Positions 1 through 7,714 of a stretch of 23,483 nt of DNA are shown in pieces; within the stretch, counting starts at the first letter, position 1, and the number at the start of each line of letters is the position of its first letter. The translations under genes and the position numbers were made by a program. Source of the stretch: a virus; the IMG/VR virus record IMGVR_UViG_3300028031_000014, positions 1 to 23,483 of that record; one strand, given 5' to 3'. The notes beneath the pieces are model-generated. The model was not told the DNA's origin and made no database searches. It saw only the letters and a list, made by a program, of their open reading frames with translations.

Positions 1-43
1 ATCTTTTTTCGTTCGGTTCCGTACACATTCGGGGTGCTCGAGT

Positions 44-301
44 ATGGCCGACAAGGTTTACAACACGCCTACGTGGCGCAAGGTCCGGTTGGTGGTTCTT
101 GAGCGTGATAGTGGCATGTGTCAGATCAGGGGTTGTGGCAAGAAGGCTGACGCCGTTGATCACATCATCGCGGTGAGTGATGGCGGTGCGTGGTATGACC
201 CTGAGAATCTTCGGGCGATCTGCACCTTTCACAACAGCTCGAGAGTGAAGCGGCCGAACAGGGTTGGTGGGTCTACCCGCCGGCCGTCTAGGGACTGGTG
301 A
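44..301 (+). CDS. HNH endonuclease, terminase-associated
   Basis: Small HNH nuclease of 85 residues. A Cys pair (CQIRGC) is followed by the core VDHIIAVSDGG, then PENL and CTFHN, which gives the beta-beta-alpha metal fold with D-H, N and H residues in order plus structural zinc cysteines. HNH proteins encoded directly before the terminase genes of HK97-type cos phages are known to act with the large terminase in cos cleavage. That role is inferred here from position. The ATG start follows a GGGG tract about 10 bases upstream. The stop overlaps the region where the next gene begins. A free-standing homing nuclease is possible, but the location argues for packaging. Confidence 0.85.
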   Translation: MADKVYNTPTWRKVRLVVLERDSGMCQIRGCGKKADAVDHIIAVSDGGAWYDPENLRAICTFHNSSRVKRPNRVGGSTRRPSRDW

Positions 302-303
302 CC

Positions 304-558
304 ATGGGCCCCAATCGCGAAGCCGTCGAGGCTGTTATCGCTGAGTTGTCTGATGCTCCGGTCGTTGGGTGTGCGTTGGCTCGCACGTTGGCCAGTGAGA
401 TCGACCTACAGGCCGCCGACCCGGATGTGGAAATGAACGCGGCTCTCGTGGGTAGGTACATCGAAGTGATCGGGGGCCTGGCATCAGATGACATCGATGA
501 CCCCGCTGATCCAATCGGCGACGTGCTCTCCAAGATTCTCGACGAGGCCAAGGCCTGA
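304..558 (+). CDS. putative terminase small subunit
   Basis: Acidic, mostly helical protein of 84 residues. A helix containing ALARTLASEID is followed by an ALVGRYIEVIGGL helix and a DD/DP-rich tail. This resembles the very short small terminase subunits of actinophages, which bind packaging sites and regulate the large subunit. The assignment rests mainly on position between the HNH gene and the large terminase and on this helical pattern, because no motif is decisive. ATG 304 is preferred because AGGG lies about 10 bases upstream. A GTG at 298 in the same frame is the alternative. The 3' end overlaps the predicted large-terminase start at 488. Confidence 0.6.
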   Translation: MGPNREAVEAVIAELSDAPVVGCALARTLASEIDLQAADPDVEMNAALVGRYIEVIGGLASDDIDDPADPIGDVLSKILDEAKA

Positions 559-1915
559 GAGACCAAACCACGCTGACCGCGTAGAGCGGTTGGCGCTGCT
601 GCTTGGCCTCGAGTTGATGCCGTGGCAACGGCTGGTGGCTGAGGTGGCCACCGAGTACGACCCGGCCACCGGGGTGCCGTGCTACCGAGAGGTGTTCGTC
701 ACAACACCCCGCCAATCAGGCAAGACCACACTCATCCTCCTACTCCTACTAGATCGGTGCTTGTCGTGGTCCACGCCGCAGGCGTGTGTGTGGACCGGTC
801 AGACCGGCGCCGACATCCGCCGCAAGTGGATGCAGGAGATCGTGCCGCAGCTGGAGCGCTCCGAGTTGGCGCCACTCATCAAGAACGTTCGTAGAGCTAT
901 GGGCGCCGAGCAGTTGCTTTGGCAGACCGACTCGAGGATAGAGCTCCTCAGTAACAGCGAGTCGACCGGTCACGGCATGGTAATTGATTTCGCTGTGCTG
1001 GACGAGGTCTTTAGCGACACCGATAATCGGCGTGAGGCCGCTTTGGTGCCGGCGATGGCTACTAGGCGCCACGCTCAGATGTTGACGTGTTCAACGGCGG
1101 GCACTGGTGCCAGCACGGTTTACAACCGGAAGGTGCGTGCTGGCCGCAACATGGTGGCTGAGGATGCCGACAGCGGCATGGCTTACTTTGAGTGGTCGGC
1201 GCCTGAGGACTGGGACGAATCAGACGAAGCCTCGTGGTGGGCGTTCATGCCTGCGCTGGGGCATACGATCACGGTCGACGTGGTCCGTCAGGCAATGGTC
1301 ACGTTCGCTGATGAGCCTGGCGAGTTTGCTAGGGCGTACGGGAACCGTCCGATGCTTGACGGCGGCGACGTGTTCCCTGATGTGGTGTGGCAGCGGGTTG
1401 TTGACCCGGCGGCCGAACCCGATATTGGGGCGCTGATAGTCGCAGCCGATATCACGCCTCAGCGTGACGCTGGCGCGGTGGCGGTGTGCGATTCGTCTGG
1501 TGTGGCCGAGTTGATCAAGTACGACGGCAACGTCCACTGGATAGTGGGTCAGTGCCAAGAGTTGTCCGACAAGTATAGGGCGCCGGTGGTGTTTGACGGC
1601 CGTGGCCCTGTGGGGTCGCTGGCCGGGATGACTGATCTGCGTCGGGCGGCACCGATGAAGTCTGGTGACGTGATCGACGCGTGCGCCGGGTTCTACGACG
1701 CCGTAGCTGATGGCAGTGTGACCGTCCGCCAAGATGATGCAATCGATCGTGCTGTGCGGGGTGTGGTCAAGAAGACGATTGGCGACGCATACGTGTGGTC
1801 ACGTAGGGCGTCTTCTAAGGACGTGACGCCACTGTATGCGGTGACGTTGGCGTATGCCGGGGCGAAGGGGTCGACAGTGAAACCGTACTCCGGTCCGATG
1901 GTGGCTGTCCGATGA
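488..1915 (+). CDS. terL: terminase large subunit
   Basis: ATPase-nuclease motor that pumps DNA into proheads, 475 residues from ATG 488. The adenine-binding region LGLELMPWQ is near residue 40. The Walker A variant TTPRQSGKTT is at about 72-81. Walker B with catalytic acidic residues (FAVLDEVF) is near 168-175. The coupling motif TCSTAGTG is near 200. The RNase H-like nuclease domain starts with IVAADITPQRDAG near 320. The length is normal for HK97-like TerL. A start at 488 places the LGLEL motif about 40 residues in, as expected, but overlaps the small subunit by 71 bases. A TTG near 590 would avoid the overlap but would leave almost no N-terminal segment. Confidence 0.95.
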   Translation: MTSMTPLIQSATCSPRFSTRPRPERPNHADRVERLALLLGLELMPWQRLVAEVATEYDPATGVPCYREVFVTTPRQSGKTTLILLLLLDRCLSWSTPQACVWTGQTGADIRRKWMQEIVPQLERSELAPLIKNVRRAMGAEQLLWQTDSRIELLSNSESTGHGMVIDFAVLDEVFSDTDNRREAALVPAMATRRHAQMLTCSTAGTGASTVYNRKVRAGRNMVAEDADSGMAYFEWSAPEDWDESDEASWWAFMPALGHTITVDVVRQAMVTFADEPGEFARAYGNRPMLDGGDVFPDVVWQRVVDPAAEPDIGALIVAADITPQRDAGAVAVCDSSGVAELIKYDGNVHWIVGQCQELSDKYRAPVVFDGRGPVGSLAGMTDLRRAAPMKSGDVIDACAGFYDAVADGSVTVRQDDAIDRAVRGVVKKTIGDAYVWSRRASSKDVTPLYAVTLAYAGAKGSTVKPYSGPMVAVR

Positions 1916-2085
1916 AAGTCGACCTGTTTCTTGTGATGTGCGGCTTGGCCTGTCTGGTTGTGGCTGTCGTGTGGATGTTCGGTATGTGGGGTTTAGCTGG
2001 CGCCGGCCTGGGCCTGATCGTGGCCGGCCTGGTGCCTGAATGGGAGCGTGTGCATGCCGTCAATCCTGACTCGCCTAAGAGGTAA
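1912..2085 (+). CDS. 57-residue membrane protein between TerL and portal
   Basis: The ATG overlaps the terminase stop as ATGA. The last 32 bases overlap the portal gene in another frame. The product begins MKVDLFLVMCG, has one long or two short hydrophobic segments (about residues 5-26 and 28-41, rich in Gly, Ala, Val and Leu) and ends in a polar tail PEWERVHAVNPDSPKR. There is no lipobox or cleavage site. No family is recognised. Translational coupling on both sides supports it as a real gene. Possible roles are a membrane-associated packaging accessory or a superinfection factor, but nothing in the sequence decides this. Confidence 0.65.
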   Translation: MKVDLFLVMCGLACLVVAVVWMFGMWGLAGAGLGLIVAGLVPEWERVHAVNPDSPKR

Positions 2086-3388
2086 GCCGACCCGTAACCG
2101 GGACGCGATCTCTGACCATTTCTTGTTCAACGGGCAGGCACACCCACTGTTCTCGCCTAACGAACCGCCTCAGACTTTGCCTGGTTCGCCGCAGGAGTCG
2201 CCGCCTAATTCGTTTGAGCAGACCATCCGTGTGATGCATCGCCGTAATGGTGTGGTGGCCGCTTCGGTTACTGCTCGTGCGTTGTTGATGTCTGAGCTTC
2301 GGTTTGTTTGGCGTAGTGAGATCGATGGCGCCCTGTTTGGTAACGCTTCGTTGGCGCCGTTGGAACGGCCGCATCCTGGTTTGACTCGCGCGCAGCTGTT
2401 GTGGCGTCTCGAGCAGGATGTCTCGTATCTAGGCAACGCCTACGTTTACCGTCTCAATGACGGAACTTTGCGGCGTCTGCGCCCTGACTGGGTCAGCATT
2501 GTGCTGGGCTCTGACGAGTCTCCCGATGACGTGGCCAGGGGCGCGGACGCCGCACCTATCGCATACCTGTACGCCCCGCCGGGCCGGCATGCCGCTAAAC
2601 CTCAGGTGTTGTCGTTGGGTGAGGTCGCACACATAGCGCCGGAGCCTGACCCCACCGCGCACTTCCGTGGCGAGTCTTGGGTGTCTGGTGTGGTGCGCGA
2701 GATCCTGATCGACCTTCAGGCTACGGACCATCTTGGTAAGTACTTCGAGAATGCTGCGACGGCGAACATGATTGTCACGGCCCCTGAGAACATCGCTACG
2801 GGCGAGGATTTCAACGACTGGGTGGACACGTTCGACGCTCAGGTGTCGAACTCTGGTAACGCCTGGCGCAACATCTATTTGGGTGGCGGCGCTGACGCCA
2901 AAGTGGTAGGCGCGTCACTAGCCGACCTCGATTTGAAGAGCCTACAGGGTGGGCTTGAAACGAGGGTGGCTGCACGTTCAAGGGTGCCTGCGTCGATTCT
3001 GGGGATCCGCGAGGGTCTGCAGGGGTCGGCGCTCACTACGGGCAACTACAGCGCTACACGGCGCCTGTGGGCTGACGCATGGTTCGCCCCGTACGGGCAG
3101 TCTGTGTGCTCGAGCTTTGAACGGATCATCGCTCGCCCGACCGCCGCCGAACTCACTTTCGACCGTGACCGCATCCTGTTTCTACAGGAAGACCAGAAGG
3201 ACGCCGCCGACATCTTCAATACCACTGCCGCGGGTATGCGGCAGCTGGTGGACGGCGGGTTCGATCCGTTGTCTGTGATCGAAGCCGCATCCAAGGGGGA
3301 TCTAGCTGCGCTGACTCATTCCGGCAACCTGTCGGTCCAGTTGCAGCCCGAAGGACTCGCCCCACAAGGAGCCATAACCGATGACTGA
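2054..3388 (+). CDS. portal protein, HK97 family
   Basis: Dodecameric ring protein at the head vertex through which DNA enters and leaves, 444 residues. Family features are visible: the early helix ending in AASVTARALLMSELRFVWR, the segment LLWRLEQDVSYLGNAYVYR, the stem region around VVREILIDLQATDHLGKYFENAA, and the C-terminal crown containing RVPASILGIREGL and TTGNYSATRRLWADAWFAPY. ATG 2054 is chosen because GGGAG lies 7 bases upstream. The in-frame GTG at 2048 is too close to that site. The gene is followed by the protease with an 8-base overlap. Confidence 0.95.
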   Translation: MPSILTRLRGKPTRNRDAISDHFLFNGQAHPLFSPNEPPQTLPGSPQESPPNSFEQTIRVMHRRNGVVAASVTARALLMSELRFVWRSEIDGALFGNASLAPLERPHPGLTRAQLLWRLEQDVSYLGNAYVYRLNDGTLRRLRPDWVSIVLGSDESPDDVARGADAAPIAYLYAPPGRHAAKPQVLSLGEVAHIAPEPDPTAHFRGESWVSGVVREILIDLQATDHLGKYFENAATANMIVTAPENIATGEDFNDWVDTFDAQVSNSGNAWRNIYLGGGADAKVVGASLADLDLKSLQGGLETRVAARSRVPASILGIREGLQGSALTTGNYSATRRLWADAWFAPYGQSVCSSFERIIARPTAAELTFDRDRILFLQEDQKDAADIFNTTAAGMRQLVDGGFDPLSVIEAASKGDLAALTHSGNLSVQLQPEGLAPQGAITDD

Positions 3389-4031
3389 GTTGCAGATCGT
3401 AGAACGCTCATGGGCGCCGCTGATCGATATAGAGATCCGACGCCATGGCGACGGCCGCACCGTGTATGGCCTGGCCGTACCGTTCGATTCACCCACTCCG
3501 ATACGCGACGGCCAGGGTGACTATACGGAAATCTTTCGGCACGGTTCGTTCACAAAGACAATCAATGACGGTGTGGGTCGGATCAAGTTTCTGGTCAATC
3601 ATGACCGCACCGGTCGACTGCCTCTTGGTCGCGCCGTGTCACTCGTGGAAGACCCATCCGGGTTGGTTGGCGAGTTTCGCGTATCGAACACCCGCCAGGG
3701 TGACGAGGTGCTCGAGCTGATTCGTGACGGTGCTTTAGACGCATTTTCTATTGGGTTTCGTCCGATCCGTGACGCATGGAATAGCGACCGCTCCTTGGTT
3801 GAACGTACCGAGGTCGCTCTTTCCGAAGTCTCCACTGTCGCTTTCCCAGCGTACGACGGAGCAAAGATCGCTGGCCTACGGGCCGACGTGGACATACAGC
3901 AACACCTAGACGACGACGCCGCTACAGACGCCGCCCATGCGGGCACCTCTGAGCACCTCGATGACAAGGCCGTTGATTCGACGTTCGCCGCCCGGCGACG
4001 TCTACGCCTACATCTTGGAGTAAAGCTATGA
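3381..4031 (+). CDS. prohead protease, HK97 family
   Basis: Serine protease that matures the capsid by removing the scaffold-like delta domain from the coat protein, 216 residues. The fold begins with GRTVYGLAVPFDSP. The catalytic His lies in NHD (His74), the nucleophilic Ser in DAFSIGF (Ser123) and the third residue in LSEVSTVAFPAY (Glu149), matching the herpes-type Ser-His-acid arrangement of the family. The C-terminus (after about 168) is acidic and low in complexity and is probably self-cleaved. AAGGAG sits 9 bases before the ATG. The stop overlaps the major capsid start (ATGA). Confidence 0.93.
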   Translation: MTELQIVERSWAPLIDIEIRRHGDGRTVYGLAVPFDSPTPIRDGQGDYTEIFRHGSFTKTINDGVGRIKFLVNHDRTGRLPLGRAVSLVEDPSGLVGEFRVSNTRQGDEVLELIRDGALDAFSIGFRPIRDAWNSDRSLVERTEVALSEVSTVAFPAYDGAKIAGLRADVDIQQHLDDDAATDAAHAGTSEHLDDKAVDSTFAARRRLRLHLGVKL

Positions 4032-5440
4032 CCCCCGAACAGAGGGAAGAACTAGAGACCCTGGTCACACGTGACGAGGCCCTCAACGAAGACGACCAGG
4101 CCCGCTTCCGCGAGCTCGAGTCTGTCTACGCAGAACATGACCGCACCGTCAAACTCGACGAAGAACGCCAGCGCATCGCTGCCGCTCTCAAGCTTGACGC
4201 CCCGATCATCGTCGAATCATCCGATCGCAGCTACGACGAAGAAGAGGCCGAAGCCAAGGACGTCAAGTCCTCGGTTTGGGATCTTGACGTCATCGGCCGG
4301 ATCGACACCAGCCCAGACGAGCTGCTCGCACGTGCCATCGGCGCCGCGAGTGAAACTCCTGGCCCAACCGACCGGCGCCGCGAAGCGTTGGTCAGCATCC
4401 TCGAAACTCACGGTGATGAGAAGATGGCACGCATCGCGTTGGCCACCACGTCACCTGAGTACAAGTCGGCGTTCTCGAAGACCATCCGGTCTATGGGACA
4501 GACGGGCACAGGCCCAACCGACTTGACTGAGGGTGAAGCCAAAGCTATGGCGTTCGCTACCAGCCTGGCTCGCGCCATGTCTGTTGGCACCGATGCCGGC
4601 GGCGGCTACTTGGTGCCGACCGACATCGAATCAGCTGTGACGCTTACCGCTGACGGGTCGTCCAACCCGATCTACAACCTGGCCCGTAGGGTTCAGACCA
4701 CAGGCGACACTTACCGTGTCGTCGGGTCTCCTAACGCCGCCTGGTCGTGGGACGGAGAGAACACCGAGGTCAGTGACGACACACCGACGTTCACTAACAC
4801 CGACATCACTCTGTATGTCGGTCAGGGCTTCGTGCCTGTGTCGTTCCGTTCACAGCAAGCAACCAACGGCCTGGGTATCGCCCAGCAAGTATTGGATGCC
4901 GGCTGGAATGACCTTGTTGGTGCTGCGTTGGCTACGGGCTCCGGCTCAAGTCAGCCGTTCGGTATCGTCACAGCGATCGCTGGCACCGGTAACGCTGTAG
5001 CGTCTGCCGGTACTGACGTGTTCGCTGTAGCGGACGTGTACACGTTGCAGAACGCTATCAATGAGCGTTACCGCAACAACGCCACGTGGATCATGAACAA
5101 CGGGATCACTAACCTGGTCCGTCAGTTCGCCACCGATGACGGCCACGCACTGTTGGCCCGTCTTGGTGACGGCGATGTCGGCACCCTGTTGGGTCGACCT
5201 GTTGTTGAGGTGTCCGAGATGGACGGTGTGATCAACGCCACAGCGACCAACAACGTCGCAGTGTTCGGCGACTTCTCCCACTACGTAGTGGCTGAAGCCA
5301 TCGGCACAATGGTGCGGATCATCCCAGATGTCTTCGGTTCCACCGGCCGCCCAATCGGCGCGACCGGCGTGTACATGCAGACATCGTTCGGAGCTGACAG
5401 CGTCAACGACGCTGCGTTCGGTCTCCTGGATGTGACCTGA
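4028..5440 (+). CDS. major capsid protein, HK97 fold
   Basis: Coat protein of 470 residues. The first 120-170 residues are charged and coiled-coil-like (EQREELETLVTRDEALNEDD onward), which fits a scaffolding delta domain removed by the upstream protease. The mature fold follows, with GTDAGGGYLVPTDIESAV, the N-arm and E-loop region around WSWDGENTEVSDDTPTF, GQGFVPVSFRSQQ, and the C-terminal P-domain strand with VAVFGDFSHYVV. GGAG lies 7 bases before the ATG. The stop codon is inside a short inverted repeat, and a stronger hairpin follows. The HK97 crosslinking chemistry cannot be judged from the sequence alone. Confidence 0.95.
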   Translation: MTPEQREELETLVTRDEALNEDDQARFRELESVYAEHDRTVKLDEERQRIAAALKLDAPIIVESSDRSYDEEEAEAKDVKSSVWDLDVIGRIDTSPDELLARAIGAASETPGPTDRRREALVSILETHGDEKMARIALATTSPEYKSAFSKTIRSMGQTGTGPTDLTEGEAKAMAFATSLARAMSVGTDAGGGYLVPTDIESAVTLTADGSSNPIYNLARRVQTTGDTYRVVGSPNAAWSWDGENTEVSDDTPTFTNTDITLYVGQGFVPVSFRSQQATNGLGIAQQVLDAGWNDLVGAALATGSGSSQPFGIVTAIAGTGNAVASAGTDVFAVADVYTLQNAINERYRNNATWIMNNGITNLVRQFATDDGHALLARLGDGDVGTLLGRPVVEVSEMDGVINATATNNVAVFGDFSHYVVAEAIGTMVRIIPDVFGSTGRPIGATGVYMQTSFGADSVNDAAFGLLDVT

Positions 5441-5452
5441 TCCTGATCAGGT
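5435..5452 (+). terminator. inverted repeat over the capsid stop codon
   Basis: ACCTGATC and GATCAGGT form a perfect 8-base inverted repeat separated by two bases. As RNA this would be a 6-bp stem with a six-base loop containing the end of the capsid stop. There is no T tract. It may protect the 3' end of capsid mRNA or act with the hairpin at 5469-5508. Confidence 0.4.
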
Positions 5453-5468
5453 AATACCCATCCCGACT

Positions 5469-5508
5469 AGTGCAGGCGCCCGACCCTCAGGGGTTTGGTG
5501 CCTGCACT
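5469..5508 (+). terminator. strong hairpin downstream of the capsid gene
   Basis: AGTGCAGGCGCC pairs with GGTGCCTGCACT over 12 bp with one G-U pair. Inside the loop ACCC and GGGT form a second 4-bp stem closed by TCAG. No T run follows, so it looks like an attenuator or an mRNA-stabilising structure rather than a classical intrinsic terminator. It lies between the capsid gene and the connector genes, where transcript levels often need to drop. Confidence 0.6.
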
Positions 5509-5550
5509 GGCGGGTGGTTCAAACGATCTCTAATGAAGGGGGCCAGACCG

Positions 5551-5718
5551 ATGGCCAAGCGTGCAGTAGAAACATTCCATATCGCTCTCGAGGACGGCAC
5601 CCGTACCTACGAGAAGGACGCCGTAGTGCCATCAGCGGTCGCCCGCAAGTGCGCCGATCTCGTGTATGACGATGACGCCAAGTCGGCCAAAAAGGTTGCA
5701 GCGCAGGTAGATGGCTGA
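5551..5718 (+). CDS. small hypothetical head-region protein
   Basis: Fifty-five residues beginning MAKRAVETFHIALEDGTRTY and ending in a Lys/Ala-rich helix (KSAKKVAAQVDG). A GAAGGGGG ribosome site sits 8 bases before ATG 5551. An in-frame GTG at 5470 is rejected because it falls in the hairpin stem. The stop overlaps the connector start. Similar short proteins between capsid and connector genes are common in actinophages. Its function is not known, and a head decoration or completion role is only inferred from position. Confidence 0.7.
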   Translation: MAKRAVETFHIALEDGTRTYEKDAVVPSAVARKCADLVYDDDAKSAKKVAAQVDG

Positions 5719-6316
5719 TTACGCCACGGTCGACGAACTCGCCTCGTTTATACGGATCGACGACCAGCAAGAACACGTCCATTTAGGGGCGCTTCTGACT
5801 ACGGCGTCGCGCGCCGTGGACGCCCATTGCGGGTCGACGTTTGAGACGGCCGCGGCCGCGGCTACGGCACGGGTGTTCGCGGTGGCGTTCTCTGACCTGG
5901 CGTTCGTTCACCCCATCTCATCTGACACCAGCCTGGTCGTCAAGACCGACACCGGCGGCGACGGCACATACGACCAAACATGGACATCCAGCGACTACCA
6001 GTTGGAACCGCTCAACCAGCACAAGTCCGGTATCACCGATCATCCGTATACGAAGATCAGGGCAATCGAGTCGCTCCGGTTCCCCACAGGCAAGCGTGCC
6101 CATCTCGAGGTGACCGCCCTGTGGGGTTGGACCTCAGGCACCCCCGACGCTGTACGTGACGCCACCATCATGCACGCTGTCCGGTTACACGAACGCCGCA
6201 ACATGCCGGCAGGGATCGTGGCCGGCGACGGTTTCGTAGCGCGCTCAAGCCTTGGTATCGACCCTGACGTGAAGATGCTGCTGGCGCCCTACGTGCGGGC
6301 AGACAAGTGGACCTGA
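5711..6316 (+). CDS. head-tail connector protein (gp6-like)
   Basis: 201 residues. The N-terminus ADYATVDELASFIRIDD followed by LLTTASRAVDAHCGSTFE is the helical pattern of HK97 gp6-like adaptors, which form a ring under the portal. The middle contains a beta-rich insertion with the YQLEPLNQ segment, followed by IRAIESLRFPTGKRAHLEVTA and a final helical part DAVRDATIMHAVRLHERRN. The start overlaps the previous gene and the end overlaps the next by 10 bases, indicating coupled translation. Confidence 0.8.
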   Translation: MADYATVDELASFIRIDDQQEHVHLGALLTTASRAVDAHCGSTFETAAAAATARVFAVAFSDLAFVHPISSDTSLVVKTDTGGDGTYDQTWTSSDYQLEPLNQHKSGITDHPYTKIRAIESLRFPTGKRAHLEVTALWGWTSGTPDAVRDATIMHAVRLHERRNMPAGIVAGDGFVARSSLGIDPDVKMLLAPYVRADKWT

Positions 6317-6687
6317 CCGGCATACGTCAAGCGATCGCCAACAACGCGTTGTCGGCTGATGGTCTTGACGACGCCAAGCATTACGAACCTGAGATGGTTG
6401 CGGGATCACCCACGTTCTGGGTGGTTGTGACCGGCTACGAAGCCTCAGCTATGGGCCGCAACCGGTGGAAGGTCGAACTCGAAGGCAAGCTTCAACTGCT
6501 CGGCACCTGGGATCGTTCTAAGTCTGACGCCGCCGACCGGCTGGTCGGTTTGGTGTGGACCGCGATTGAGATCGACGGCGACCTTGGCGGGTTGGCGTGT
6601 GATGTGCAGGTGGAGCGGGTCAGGTTCGATTCCGTTGATGAGACTGGGGCCATGTTGGTCACCTACGAGATAGCCGTGGAGGCGTAA
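6307..6687 (+). CDS. putative tail terminator / head-tail joining protein
   Basis: 126 residues from GTG 6307, overlapping the connector stop. The pattern is an N-terminal helix (TGIRQAIANNAL), a central beta strand set (TFWVVVTGYE, WKVELEGKLQLLG), a helix (KSDAADRLVGLVWTAI) and a closing strand MLVTYEIAVEA. This alpha/beta order and the closing strand are typical of tail terminator proteins that cap the tail tube and join it to the head. The position just before the tail tube gene agrees. Sequence identity is too low to name a specific family. Confidence 0.6.
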   Translation: MDLTGIRQAIANNALSADGLDDAKHYEPEMVAGSPTFWVVVTGYEASAMGRNRWKVELEGKLQLLGTWDRSKSDAADRLVGLVWTAIEIDGDLGGLACDVQVERVRFDSVDETGAMLVTYEIAVEA

Positions 6688-6858
6688 ATGCCAACCAAGT
6701 ATGTGGTCTGTGGGCCGCACAAACTCAAAGATGTTGATGGTAAGGACCGGTCGCCCGGTGACGCCATCGACCCGCACCCGGATTATGTGGACATGCTGAT
6801 CGCAGCAGGCCACATCGAGGCCGGGACCGTATCGCAAACAGAGAAAGGTGACGGCTGA
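6688..6858 (+). CDS. small hypothetical protein, 56 residues
   Basis: Begins MPTKYVVCGPHKLKD and contains DRSPGDAIDPHPDYVDMLIAAGHIE. This suggests a small fold in which a loop and helix read like a minimal adaptor. The ATG is one base after the previous stop, and the TGA overlaps the major tail ATG (TGATG). Codon use matches the neighbours. The function is not known. Placement between tail terminator and tail tube genes suggests a minor head-tail or tail role. Confidence 0.65.
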   Translation: MPTKYVVCGPHKLKDVDGKDRSPGDAIDPHPDYVDMLIAAGHIEAGTVSQTEKGDG

Positions 6859-7265
6859 TGGCTGTTCAACATGACTACAACGCGGTCTTGACGCTGGCAA
6901 CCGTCGACCTCTCCGACCATTGCATGTCCGTGGAGGTGATTGAAACGGCCGACGACCTCGAGACTTCAGCGTTCGGTGCCGCAGCACGTACACGTGTAGG
7001 TGGCATGACCGACTTTGTGTTGCGGGTCACGCTCCAACAGGACCAGGCCGCGTCCGAGATATCTGCCACATTGCAAGACCTTGTGGGAACGTCGGTGGCG
7101 TTCACTGCCAAACAGGATTCTGCTGCCACGTCGGCCACGAACCGGCAATGGTCTGGCAATGTGATCCTTACTGAGTTCCCGCACCTCACAGCGAATCTTG
7201 GCACGATCGGCACGTTTAGTGTGTCGTGGCCAGGAACAGGCACTCTCACTAAGGCCACCGCCTGA
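6858..7265 (+). CDS. major tail protein (tail tube)
   Basis: 135 residues. The pattern is almost all beta strand, with NAVLTLATVDLSDHCMSVEV at the start, a helix-loop with RTRVGGMTDFVLRVTLQQD, and a C-terminal beta section ending SWPGTGTLTKATA. This matches short tail tube proteins of actinophage siphoviruses, which stack as hexameric rings around the tape measure. It lies just before the two-frame tail chaperone gene, the expected place. The Gly/Thr/Ala-rich end also fits. Confidence 0.8.
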   Translation: MAVQHDYNAVLTLATVDLSDHCMSVEVIETADDLETSAFGAAARTRVGGMTDFVLRVTLQQDQAASEISATLQDLVGTSVAFTAKQDSAATSATNRQWSGNVILTEFPHLTANLGTIGTFSVSWPGTGTLTKATA

Positions 7266-7267
7266 TT

Positions 7268-7558
7268 ATGAGGCAGACAGTAGAGGTGACCTACGCCGAT
7301 GGCAGGGTCGCCGTGGGGGTCGCTGGAGTCAAGGACTTTGTCGCTTTCGAGCGCAAGTTTGACCAGCCCACCGCGGCGCTAGCTGACGGCCGGCTTGAGT
7401 GGTACTACTACGTGGCCTATCTGGCCATGAAGAACCTGGCTCAGGCAGGCGAACATGAAGGTCCGCTGAAGCCGAGTTTCGATGCGTGGATGCTTGATGT
7501 TGAAGACGTGCGGATGCTTGAGGATGATGCGGTCCCTTTGGACGTGACGCCCTCCTGA
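7268..7558 (+). CDS. tail assembly chaperone, short (G) form
   Basis: 96 residues beginning MRQTVEVTYADGRVAVGV, with the helix LEWYYYVAYLAMKNLAQAG and a C-terminal acidic part. Proteins of this kind, encoded between tail tube and tape measure, coat the tape measure during tail assembly. The zero-frame product ends at TGA 7556. A slippery heptamer just before the end permits a longer -1 product, described separately. Only two bases separate the gene from the tail tube stop. Confidence 0.8.
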   Translation: MRQTVEVTYADGRVAVGVAGVKDFVAFERKFDQPTAALADGRLEWYYYVAYLAMKNLAQAGEHEGPLKPSFDAWMLDVEDVRMLEDDAVPLDVTPS

Positions 7559-7710
7559 TCCGCGTGATGTCTGTCGCTTCGGAGACGGGTGTCCCGTTGT
7601 CGGACCTGCTTGAGATAGACGGCGCGTACGAGGCTGCTCAGGTGTTGTTGCAGTTGAGGAAAGAGCAGCGGCAGCATGAGGTGGCCGTAGCACAATCTCA
7701 GGGTCGGTGA
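7268..7710 (+). CDS. tail assembly chaperone, frameshifted (G-T) form
   Basis: A -1 slip at 7534-7540 would fuse the short chaperone to an open -1 frame that runs to TGA 7708. After the slip the product continues as GRDALLIRVMSVASETGVP, then LSDLLEIDGAYEAAQVLLQL and a charged helix. The T extension in lambda-type phages links the chaperone to tail tube subunits. The -1 frame has no convincing ribosome site of its own (ATG 7567 lacks one), and the extension fills the gap before the next gene. The total is about 147 residues. The frameshift itself is inferred. Confidence 0.75.
7534..7540 (+). promoter_or_regulatory. programmed -1 ribosomal frameshift site
   Basis: The heptamer CCCTTTG lies in the zero frame as C CCT TTG, which is the X XXY YYZ arrangement needed for simultaneous -1 slippage. 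It is 15 bases before the zero-frame stop, as in other phage tail chaperone genes. No strong downstream hairpin was recognised. Confidence 0.75.
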
Positions 7711-7714
7711 CATC

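Noticed and set aside
1-20. T-rich start of the window (CTTTTTTCG) as a terminator or cos end
   Set aside because: Upstream sequence is missing, so no hairpin or cohesive end can be shown.
5470-5550. Upstream GTG start for the 55-residue protein
   Set aside because: It lies in the stem of a strong hairpin and has no ribosome site. ATG 5551 has a good one.
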